Part shown: positions 1 to 4,275 of the stretch, in pieces | Layout of the letters: every line of letters begins with the position of its first letter | Position numbering within the stretch: the stretch's first letter is position 1 | Source: Phycisphaerae bacterium | Lineage (GTDB): Bacteria > Planctomycetota > Phycisphaerae > UBA1845 > UTPLA1 | Length of the DNA stretch: 7,196 nucleotides | NCBI GenBank assembly: GCA_029259995.1 | Contig: JAJDEC010000358.1 | Span: forward strand, 1-7,196 | Direction of reading: 5' to 3' | The notes under the pieces: generated by a model | Told to the model about the DNA's origin: nothing | The model's input: the letters and a program-made list of their open reading frames with translations, nothing else | Database searches by the model: none | Made by a program: the position numbers and the translations under genes

Positions 1-1359
1 GTTCGGGCGGTCGATCATCGTGACCCCACCCCTGAAGGGGTGGGCCACCCGATGGGAAGGGATTCCCAAAGAGATGGGTACGAGAAGGGATTCTCGTACC
101 AGCAACATGCCGACCTTGAGGGTCGGCATGGTATCCGAGTAACGAACACTGGGTGGCAAGCACCCAGTGGCACGCGCGCGAAATACGACAAGGCTTCGAT
201 ATTGGCTTATTCGAATGGGCGGCCGTCGGAGGCGTTTGGGGAGCCTTATACGGTTTTTGATTCGGAGCGCGTGATTGCGCGGTTGCCGGGGCCGCCGTTT
301 CAGTTCATGGATCGGGTTGTCGAGGTCAATGACGAACCGTTCGTGTTGAAGCCGACGGATTGGATCGTGAGCGAGTACGACGTGCCTGCGGATGCGTGGT
401 ATTTCGCGGCGAACCGGCAGCCGACGATGGCGTTTGCCGTGTTGCTCGAAGCGGCGTTGCAGCCGTGCGGCTGGCTGGCGGCGTATTGCGGGTCGGCGCT
501 GCGGAGCAAGACGGACGTGAGTTTCCGCAATCTCGGCGGGACGGCGACGCTGCATCGGGAAGTGCATCCGGGGACGGGGACGTTGACGGTTCGTGTGCGG
601 ATGACGAACGTCAATGAAGCGGGCGGGATGATCATCCAGGAATACGACATGCAGGTCTTCGACGCACAGGGTTGCGTGTACGAGGGGACGACGTCGTTCG
701 GGTTCTTCTCGAAGGCGGCGCTGGCGCAGCAGTTAGGTATTCGTGATGCGAAGGGGCGTCGGTTTGTACCGGATGGGGCGGCGCTGGCGGAGGCGAAGGC
801 GTTTGAGCTTGAGAAGCTTGCGCCGTGGACGCCGGATGACGGCGCTGGAGCGGTGGCGTTTGAAGGACTGGTGCAGCCGGCGCGGTCGTTCCTGATGCTG
901 GATCGGGTTGATGCGTTGTCGCTGACGGGCGGACCCAACGGGTTGGGGTTTGTGCGCGGGTCGACACCGGTTGATCCGGGGGCTTGGTTCTTCAAAGCGC
1001 ACTTTTATCAGGATCCCGTTTGGCCGGGTTCGTTGGGGTTGGAGTCGTTTCAGCAGTTGTTGAAGGCATACGCGTTGGAGCGTTGGGGCGATTTGGTTTC
1101 GACGCATCGCTTTGAGGCGATTGCGACGGGGTTGGAGCATTCGTGGGCGTATCGGGGGCAGATCCTGCCGACGAACAAGCATGTTGAAGTTGAAGCGGTT
1201 GTGACGCGGGTTGAGGATGGAGATGAACCGCTGGTGCTTGCGAGTGGATTTCTGACGGTGGATGGGACGACGATATATGAGATGAAGGGGTTTGGGTTGC
1301 GGTTGGTTCGAACGCACACGATTCCGCCGGCCCTTCGGGGCGGGAATGAGCGAGGATGA
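1..1359 (+). CDS. PfaC-like double hot-dog beta-hydroxyacyl-ACP dehydratase region, 5'-partial
   Basis: The product probably dehydrates beta-hydroxyacyl-ACP intermediates in a polyunsaturated fatty acid or secondary-lipid synthase, by resemblance to the dehydratase part of PfaC. The first hot-dog (about 208-720) contains ARLPGPPFQFMDRVVEV and AVLLEAALQPCGWLAAY, hallmarks of that family. The second (about 860-1310) carries a FabA-type active site, HFYQDPVWPGSLGLE, with the catalytic His at 1000-1002 and a Glu at 1042-1044 where FabA has Asp. The reading frame is open to base 1 with no stop. Possible starts at GTG 40 and ATG 52 lie inside palindromic repeats, and TTG 202 lies at the domain edge. 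I therefore favour a protein continuing upstream, perhaps from ketosynthase domains, with repeat DNA read as a linker of about 57 codons. A separate gene starting in or just after the repeats is the alternative. The last ~15 residues after GFGLRLVR are also encoded by a hairpin. The domain assignment is firm; the 5' end is not. Confidence 0.85.
   Translation, partial: VRAVDHRDPTPEGVGHPMGRDSQRDGYEKGFSYQQHADLEGRHGIRVTNTGWQAPSGTRAKYDKASILAYSNGRPSEAFGEPYTVFDSERVIARLPGPPFQFMDRVVEVNDEPFVLKPTDWIVSEYDVPADAWYFAANRQPTMAFAVLLEAALQPCGWLAAYCGSALRSKTDVSFRNLGGTATLHREVHPGTGTLTVRVRMTNVNEAGGMIIQEYDMQVFDAQGCVYEGTTSFGFFSKAALAQQLGIRDAKGRRFVPDGAALAEAKAFELEKLAPWTPDDGAGAVAFEGLVQPARSFLMLDRVDALSLTGGPNGLGFVRGSTPVDPGAWFFKAHFYQDPVWPGSLGLESFQQLLKAYALERWGDLVSTHRFEAIATGLEHSWAYRGQILPTNKHVEVEAVVTRVEDGDEPLVLASGFLTVDGTTIYEMKGFGLRLVRTHTIPPALRGGNERG
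25..44. repeat. Hairpin family A, copy 1
   Basis: This is a perfect 9-bp inverted repeat with a GA loop, CCCACCCCTGAAGGGGTGGG. It is preceded by the leader TCGATCATCGTGAC (11-24) and followed by GCCACCCG. Identical copies lie at 2288-2307 and 4120-4139, and a covariant copy lies at 1485-1504. Here it falls inside the open frame of the dehydratase gene. Confidence 0.95.
54..67. repeat. Hairpin family B, copy 1
   Basis: The inverted repeat GGGAA/TTCCC has the loop GGGA. The same element follows family A at 4149-4162, so A, B and C form a composite unit. Confidence 0.8.
77..100. repeat. Hairpin family C, copy 1
   Basis: This is a perfect 10-bp inverted repeat with arms GGTACGAGAA and TTCTCGTACC and loop GGGA. 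Related copies lie at 1540-1559, 4173-4196 and 4207-4230. Confidence 0.95.
106..130. repeat. Hairpin family D, copy 1
   Basis: This is a perfect 10-bp inverted repeat, CATGCCGACC/GGTCGGCATG, with loop TTGAG. The second copy at 2210-2234 has identical arms and loop TTGGG. Confidence 0.95.
147..169. repeat. Hairpin family E
   Basis: This is a perfect 9-bp inverted repeat, CACTGGGTG/CACCCAGTG, with loop GCAAG, followed by GCACGCG. The 3' part AGTGGCACGCG is shared with the hairpin at 2183-2202, whose stem is otherwise different. Confidence 0.9.
1321..1347. repeat. Inverted repeat at the 3' end of the dehydratase gene
   Basis: ATTCCGCC pairs with GGCGGGAAT around a CCCTTCGG centre, leaving one G unpaired. 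It encodes the last residues of the dehydratase ORF, just before its stop at 1357-1359. It probably belongs to the palindromic repeat set rather than to the enzyme fold. Confidence 0.6.
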
Positions 1360-1362
1360 ACG

Positions 1363-1438
1363 CTATCCACGGGTTGCGCTTCGTCCGCGTTGCGGACTTC
1401 GCTTCACCCGTGGCTACGATCTGTCGCTCCTTCGGAGC
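1363..1438 (+). repeat. Family G two-tier palindrome, copy 1
   Basis: The outer arms CCACGGGT (1367-1374) and ACCCGTGG (1406-1413) enclose an inner perfect hairpin GTCCGC-GTT-GCGGAC (1383-1397). A small GCTCC/GGAGC hairpin follows at 1426-1438. The element begins four bases after the dehydratase stop codon. A near-identical copy starts 15 bases after the stop of the next gene (2068-2143). It may act as a 3'-UTR or termination structure, but no T-run follows. Confidence 0.9.
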
Positions 1439-1484
1439 TTGGGCTCACGGGCCTGGCACCCGATGGGGTGTTGATCATCGTGAC

Positions 1485-1504
1485 CCCATCCTTGAAAGGA
1501 TGGG
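1485..1504. repeat. Hairpin family A, covariant copy
   Basis: The stem CCCATCCTT/AAGGATGGG has the same GA loop, the same leader (TTGATCATCGTGAC, 1471-1484) and the same tail (GCCACACGG) as family A. Two positions differ from family A on the 5' arm (C to T), and both are matched by G to A on the 3' arm, so pairing stays perfect. Confidence 0.92.
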
Positions 1505-1539
1505 CCACACGGCTGCTCTGTCGAAGGGCGGCGTGGGCT

Positions 1540-1559
1540 TACGAGAAGCGGGTCTCGTA
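1540..1559. repeat. Hairpin family C, shortened copy
   Basis: TACGAGA pairs with TCTCGTA around the loop AGCGGG. This is the core of family C with the outer base pairs lost. It lies just upstream of the putative lipoprotein gene. Confidence 0.8.
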
Positions 1560-1571
1560 CTCGCAAGAGTT

Positions 1572-1578
1572 GAAAGGG
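1572..1578 (+). promoter_or_regulatory. Shine-Dalgarno-like site for the small lipoprotein
   Basis: GAAAGGG lies 7 bases before ATG 1586 and only 4 before GTG 1583. This spacing favours the ATG as the start. Confidence 0.6.
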
Positions 1579-1585
1579 CCACGTG

Positions 1586-2053
1586 ATGCAGCGTAGATGT
1601 GGGGCTGTCGGCAGGACTGCTTTCATCGCGACTGTCGCGTGTATGGCTTCGTTGTTGTCAGTCGGTTGCATTTCTGGAGACCCGAACATCAACGTAAAGA
1701 CGCGTTTCGGATTCGCTCAGGGGCGAGCAAGTCGGTTTCTAACAGAGGCAACCGGCGTGGAGGATTACCCGCTTCATCTGAATTACAAGCTATGCGTTTC
1801 AGAGCGAATGTGGTTTGATCCGAGTCGTCGTATCAATCGTCGCTATACGATTTATGATTATCTCAAGTGCGGCGAAGCGCCGGGGCCTCGGCGATTTGTG
1901 ATTGCGTATGATGCGAGCAATCGCGGTACGTCTTTGAGGGATGATCCGCGGTCGAATGTGGATATTGCTGGTTGGGAAGATTTTCAGAAACGTGCCTTGC
2001 ACCGAACGCCTGGTGACTATCAAGATCTGGTGGCTGAATCGACGCAGGAATGA
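1586..2053 (+). CDS. Small putative exported lipoprotein, function unknown
   Basis: I do not recognise this family. The 155-residue product begins with a basic N-terminus (MQRRCGAVGR), then a hydrophobic segment (about residues 11-27) ending in LLSVGC. Cys28 could be a lipidation site, although Ser at -3 is weaker than the usual Leu of a lipobox. Simple secretion with cleavage near SVGCIS is the alternative. The mature part is polar, with no membrane segment or catalytic motif that I can name; FVIAYDASNRG and a C-terminal DYQDLVAESTQE are its most distinctive stretches. A GTG lies one codon upstream, but ribosome-binding-site spacing favours the ATG. The gene stands alone between two repeat clusters, and its codon use seems less GC-rich than that of its neighbours. 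It is probably a real, lineage-specific envelope protein. Confidence 0.62.
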   Translation: MQRRCGAVGRTAFIATVACMASLLSVGCISGDPNINVKTRFGFAQGRASRFLTEATGVEDYPLHLNYKLCVSERMWFDPSRRINRRYTIYDYLKCGEAPGPRRFVIAYDASNRGTSLRDDPRSNVDIAGWEDFQKRALHRTPGDYQDLVAESTQE

Positions 2054-2067
2054 ACAATCAACCAACA

Positions 2068-2143
2068 CTATCCACGGGTTGCGCTTCGTCCGCGTTGCGG
2101 ACTTCGCTTCATCCGTGGCTACGATCCGTCGCTCCTTCAGAGC
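2068..2143 (+). repeat. Family G two-tier palindrome, copy 2
   Basis: The outer arms CCACGGGT (2072-2079) and ATCCGTGG (2111-2118) contain one G-T pair. The inner hairpin GTCCGC-GTT-GCGGAC (2088-2102) is identical to copy 1. A GCTC/GAGC hairpin follows (2131-2143). Only a few bases differ from 1363-1438 across about 75 bases. It begins 15 bases after the lipoprotein stop. Confidence 0.92.
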
Positions 2144-2164
2144 GTGCGCTTCGGCGCGGTACGC
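2142..2164. repeat. UUCG-capped inverted repeat
   Basis: GCGC-TTCG-GCGC (2146-2157) is extended by GCGT (2142-2145) pairing with ACGC (2161-2164), with GGT bulged. It has no matching copy next to family G copy 1. Confidence 0.6.
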
Positions 2165-2182
2165 TTGAACATCGCGATTGGT

Positions 2183-2202
2183 CCATTGCTTGAGAGCAGT
2201 GG
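2183..2202. repeat. Hairpin family I, copy 1
   Basis: CCATTGCT pairs with AGCAGTGG (one G-T pair) around the loop TGAG. The leader GAACATCGCGATTGGTCC (2167-2184) nearly repeats at 2323-2340 before a different hairpin. The tail GCACGCGG is shared with hairpin E. Confidence 0.82.
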
Positions 2203-2209
2203 CACGCGG

Positions 2210-2234
2210 CATGCCGACCTTGGGGGTCGGCATG
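2210..2234. repeat. Hairpin family D, copy 2
   Basis: The 10-bp arms CATGCCGACC/GGTCGGCATG are identical to copy 1, with loop TTGGG. The tail is GCACCCGG. Confidence 0.95.
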
Positions 2235-2248
2235 GCACCCGGCGATGT

Positions 2249-2271
2249 GGTGGGCACGGCCCACCCTACGG
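2249..2271. repeat. Hairpin family F, copy 1
   Basis: The 7-bp arms GGTGGGC/GCCCACC with loop ACG are followed by CTACGG. Copies lie at 2373-2395 and 3572-3592. Confidence 0.95.
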
Positions 2272-2287
2272 GGCCGATCGTCGCGCC

Positions 2288-2307
2288 CCCACCCCTGAAG
2301 GGGTGGG
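2288..2307. repeat. Hairpin family A, copy 2
   Basis: CCCACCCCTGAAGGGGTGGG is identical to the copies at 25-44 and 4120-4139. The leader here is ATCGTCGCGCC, shared with the 4120 copy, and the tail is GCCACCCGG. Confidence 0.95.
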
Positions 2308-2335
2308 CCACCCGGTACGGATGAACAATGCGATT

Positions 2336-2352
2336 GGTCCGCACAGCGGACC
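2336..2352. repeat. Hairpin H, covariant relative of family F
   Basis: GGTCCGC pairs with GCGGACC around the loop ACA, and CTACAA follows. Compared with family F, two G-C pairs are inverted to C-G on both arms while the GGT start and the CCTAC tail are kept. Confidence 0.9.
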
Positions 2353-2372
2353 CTACAACTACAACGTGTGAT

Positions 2373-2395
2373 GGTGGGCACGGCCCACCCTACGG
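2373..2395. repeat. Hairpin family F, copy 2, next to the dapF start
   Basis: The 7-bp arms GGTGGGC (2373-2379) and GCCCACC (2383-2389) are followed by CTACGG. The element ends 7 bases before the dapF ATG. Its last GG plus the next AA supply the only Shine-Dalgarno-like bases (GGA, 2394-2396). Confidence 0.93.
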
Positions 2396-2402
2396 AATTG
2401 TC

Positions 2403-3314
2403 ATGAAGTTTGCGTTTACGAAGATGCATGGTTTGGGGAATGATTACATTTACGTCCATTGCTTTGACGTGGCGATGACTGCTGAGGATGCGCCGGGGAT
2501 TTCGCGCGTTGTCAGCGATCGGCATCGGGGGATTGGGTCCGACGGGTTGATTCTCATTGCGCCGCCGGAGGCGGGTGTTGACGCGGACGTGCGGATGATC
2601 ATGTTCAATGCCGACGGGTCGCGCGGGGAGATGTGCGGGAACGGCGTGCGCTGTGTGGCGAAGTATGCGGTGGATCACGGATTGTGCGCGGCGCGCATGA
2701 AGACGAAGGCGGAGAGTGATGCGTCGGCGGGTGAGGCGATTGCGCAGCGGACGGTTCGCGTGCAGACGGATCGCGGCGTGTTGGCGCTGGTTGCGTATCT
2801 CGGCGGCGACGGGAAGGTCGAGCGGGTTCGCGTGGACATGGGGCCGCCGATTCTGACGTCGAGTGAGATACCGATCGTGTTTGATTACAAACGATGTATT
2901 GATGCGCCTTTGAAGGTCGGCGGCATGACGTTGAACATCACGTGTGTGTCGATGGGGAATCCGCACGCGGTTGCGTTTGTGGATGACGTGCATGCGTTTG
3001 CGCTGGAGCGGATCGGACCTCTGGTGGAGCGGCATGCGATGTTTCCGAACCGCGTGAATTTTCATGTCGTGACGCCGGCGAGTCGGACGGAGGCGACGAT
3101 GCGGACGTGGGAGCGCGGCAGCGGGATCACGCAGGCGTGCGGAACGGGGGCGTGCGCGACGCATGTGGCGGGCGTTCTGGAGGATCGGCTGGATCGATCG
3201 GTGTTGCTGCATCTGCCGGGCGGGGATCTGGAGATTGCGTGGCCGGAGGCGGATGGGTCGGTTTTCAAGAAGGGTGCGGCGACGGAGGTTTTTTCGGGAG
3301 TCGTCGAGGTTTGA
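2403..3314 (+). CDS. dapF: Diaminopimelate epimerase
   Basis: This cytoplasmic, cofactor-independent enzyme interconverts LL- and meso-diaminopimelate, giving the precursor of lysine and of the peptidoglycan cross-link. The 303-residue product opens with FTKMHGLGNDYIYV. It has the first active-site cysteine in GEMCGNGVRC (Cys78) and the second in ERGSGITQACGTGACA (Cys246). NPHAV (186-190) and FPNRVNF (214-220) are family signatures. The two Cys act as the base/acid pair in this family. It is somewhat longer than the E. coli enzyme, mainly through extra residues around 92-118. ATG 2403 is chosen because homology begins there; upstream in-frame starts lie in repeat DNA. The gene stands between repeat clusters, with 288 bases to ispF, so co-transcription is uncertain. 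The function call is very secure. Confidence 0.97.
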   Translation: MKFAFTKMHGLGNDYIYVHCFDVAMTAEDAPGISRVVSDRHRGIGSDGLILIAPPEAGVDADVRMIMFNADGSRGEMCGNGVRCVAKYAVDHGLCAARMKTKAESDASAGEAIAQRTVRVQTDRGVLALVAYLGGDGKVERVRVDMGPPILTSSEIPIVFDYKRCIDAPLKVGGMTLNITCVSMGNPHAVAFVDDVHAFALERIGPLVERHAMFPNRVNFHVVTPASRTEATMRTWERGSGITQACGTGACATHVAGVLEDRLDRSVLLHLPGGDLEIAWPEADGSVFKKGAATEVFSGVVEV

Positions 3315-3316
3315 AA

Positions 3317-3346
3317 GCTGAAAGCCGAAACGCTGAGAGCCGAAAG
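3317..3346. repeat. Short tandem repeat after dapF
   Basis: Two 15-base units, GCTGAAAGCCGAAAC and GCTGAGAGCCGAAAG, share 13 of 15 bases. They begin two bases after the dapF stop. The second unit can also pair imperfectly with TCTCACAGCG (3351-3360), giving a weak stem followed by a moderately T-rich stretch. This could be a terminator, but the evidence is thin. Confidence 0.65.
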
Positions 3347-3394
3347 AGGGTCTCACAGCGTTTGAGTTTATCGTGTTCGAATGGAATTCGTGAA

Positions 3395-3412
3395 CCCAGC
3401 CTATAGGCTGGG
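3395..3412. repeat. Hairpin K, perfect 18-base palindrome
   Basis: CCCAGCCTATAGGCTGGG is its own reverse complement. The leader CGTGAA and the tail GCACGGGT resemble those of family A (CGTGAC and GCCACCCG), but the stem is different. Confidence 0.88.
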
Positions 3413-3456
3413 GCACGGGTGGGCTGGTCGGTAATTGAATTGTTCATTCGCAGCCG

Positions 3457-3474
3457 CACTGCTTGAGCGCAGTG
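3457..3474. repeat. Hairpin family I, copy 2
   Basis: CACTGC pairs with GCAGTG around TTGAGC, followed by GCACCCGG. It shares GCTTGAG and GCAGTGGCAC with 2183-2202. Confidence 0.82.
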
Positions 3475-3495
3475 GCACCCGGCGTGTCGCGCTGG

Positions 3496-3530
3496 TCGAT
3501 CATCGTGACGCTGCCGTTGCAGCGATGGGC
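3496..3530. repeat. Hairpin L with family A leader
   Basis: The leader TCGATCATCGTGAC (3496-3509) is identical to that of family A copy 1. The stem is different: CGCTGC (3509-3514) pairs with GCAGCG (3519-3524) around CGTT. The tail is ATGGGCTACACGGG. Confidence 0.85.
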
Positions 3531-3542
3531 TACACGGGCGGT

Positions 3543-3561
3543 GTCGGGGCGATGACCCGAC
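3543..3561. repeat. Hairpin M
   Basis: GTCGGG pairs with CCCGAC around a 7-base loop, and CTAC follows. The GGT-type start and CCTAC tail resemble family F, but the stem and loop differ. Confidence 0.75.
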
Positions 3562-3571
3562 CTACATGGCA

Positions 3572-3592
3572 GGTGGGCACGGCCCACCCTAC
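3572..3592. repeat. Hairpin family F, copy 3, next to the ispF start
   Basis: The 7-bp arms GGTGGGC (3572-3578) and GCCCACC (3582-3588) are followed by CTAC. The element ends 10 bases before the ispF ATG, the same placement as at dapF. Confidence 0.93.
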
Positions 3593-3602
3593 AAGTGTAC
3601 CT

Positions 3603-4091
3603 ATGGATTACATCATTCATCGGGTTGGGATCGGGACGGATCTGCATCGGCTGGCGCCGGGGGGCGGGTTGCGCCTTGGGGGGGTGGATGTGCCGTTCGA
3701 CAAGCGGCTGAGTGGGCACAGTGACGGGGATATTGTCTGTCACGCGTTGATTGATGCGTTGGCGGGGGCGGCGGGGCTACCGGACATCGGGGAGCAGTTT
3801 CCGGATACGGATCCGCAGTGGCGCGGCGTGGACTCGACTTTGCTGCTGGAGAAAGTCGTCGAGCGCGTGCGGGATTTGGGGTATGCTGCCGTCAACGCGG
3901 ACGTCGTGATTCACGCGGAGCGGCCGAAGTTGTCGTCGTTCAAGGCGGCGATGGCGGCGCGGCTCGCGGATCTGCTGGGTGTAGAGGCGGAATGCGTGAG
4001 CGTCAAGGCGAAGACGAATGAAGGCGTGGATGCCGTTGGTCGCGGCGAAGCGATGGCGTGTACGGTGATTGTCGGATTGACGCGGGTGTGA
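3603..4091 (+). CDS. ispF: 2-C-methyl-D-erythritol 2,4-cyclodiphosphate synthase
   Basis: This MEP-pathway enzyme cyclises CDP-methylerythritol 2-phosphate to methylerythritol cyclodiphosphate with release of CMP; family members are metal-dependent trimers in the cytoplasm. The 162-residue product is of usual length. By alignment from memory with the E. coli enzyme, the metal ligands are Asp13 and His15 (GTDLHRL) and His47 (HSDGDIVCHAL). DIGEQFPDTDP (61-71), VKAKTNEG (134-141) and GRGE (146-149) are further signatures. ATG 3603 is chosen because homology starts there; the frame is open upstream only through repeats. The ribosome-binding site is poor (AAG at 3593-3595) and lies beside hairpin F copy 3. 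No ispD is present in the window. Confidence 0.97.
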   Translation: MDYIIHRVGIGTDLHRLAPGGGLRLGGVDVPFDKRLSGHSDGDIVCHALIDALAGAAGLPDIGEQFPDTDPQWRGVDSTLLLEKVVERVRDLGYAAVNADVVIHAERPKLSSFKAAMAARLADLLGVEAECVSVKAKTNEGVDAVGRGEAMACTVIVGLTRV

Positions 4092-4119
4092 CGGTTTTCT
4101 TGAATCGTATCGTCGCGCC

Positions 4120-4139
4120 CCCACCCCTGAAGGGGTGGG
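4120..4139. repeat. Hairpin family A, copy 3
   Basis: CCCACCCCTGAAGGGGTGGG is identical to the other family A copies, with tail GCCACCCGG. Together with the B and C elements that follow, it forms a composite unit (4120-4196) closely matching 25-100. Confidence 0.95.
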
Positions 4140-4148
4140 CCACCCGGT

Positions 4149-4162
4149 GGGAAGGGATTCCC
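4149..4162. repeat. Hairpin family B, copy 2
   Basis: GGGAA pairs with TTCCC around GGGA, identical to 54-67. Confidence 0.85.
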
Positions 4163-4172
4163 GCAGGGAGTG

Positions 4173-4196
4173 GGTACGAGAAGGGATTCTCATATC
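4173..4196. repeat. Hairpin family C, degraded copy
   Basis: The left arm GGTACGAGAA and loop GGGA are intact, but the right arm reads TTCTCATATC instead of TTCTCGTACC, so the outer half is partly unpaired. Confidence 0.85.
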
Positions 4197-4206
4197 AGCA
4201 TGGTTG

Positions 4207-4230
4207 GGTACGAGAAAGGATTCTCGTACC
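4207..4230. repeat. Hairpin family C, intact tandem copy
   Basis: The perfect arms GGTACGAGAA and TTCTCGTACC have the loop AGGA. It lies directly after the degraded copy and 45 bases before the cysS start. Confidence 0.93.
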
Positions 4231-4275
4231 AGCGATTGTGGGTCCAGGTGAACAGCAGCGAGATGTAGAGATCCT

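Noticed and set aside
1485..1504. Intrinsic terminator at a family A hairpin
   Set aside because: The stem is strong, but no T-run follows any A copy, and one copy lies inside an open coding frame.
2328..2402. Upstream start extending dapF by 25 residues
   Set aside because: The extension is encoded by hairpins H and F; family homology starts exactly at ATG 2403.
3362..3390. Sigma-70-like promoter upstream of ispF (TTGAGT as -35)
   Set aside because: The base at the proper spacing reads AATTCG, which is a poor -10 element.
2109..3416. Long antisense open frame opposite dapF (435 codons)
   Set aside because: It is Arg/His/Pro-rich with no domain resemblance, and it runs opposite a clear dapF. 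It is the usual shadow of a GC-rich gene.
3435..3602. Upstream start extending ispF by 56 residues
   Set aside because: The extension is read from hairpins I, L, M and F and resembles no IspF N-terminus; ATG 3603 fits the family length.
1..4230. CRISPR array
   Set aside because: The repeats are inverted, of several families and irregularly spaced, with no uniform repeat-spacer pattern and no cas gene.
4092..4275. T-box riboswitch before cysS
   Set aside because: No T-box core motif or specifier-loop arrangement is visible; the leader consists of family A, B and C repeats found elsewhere.
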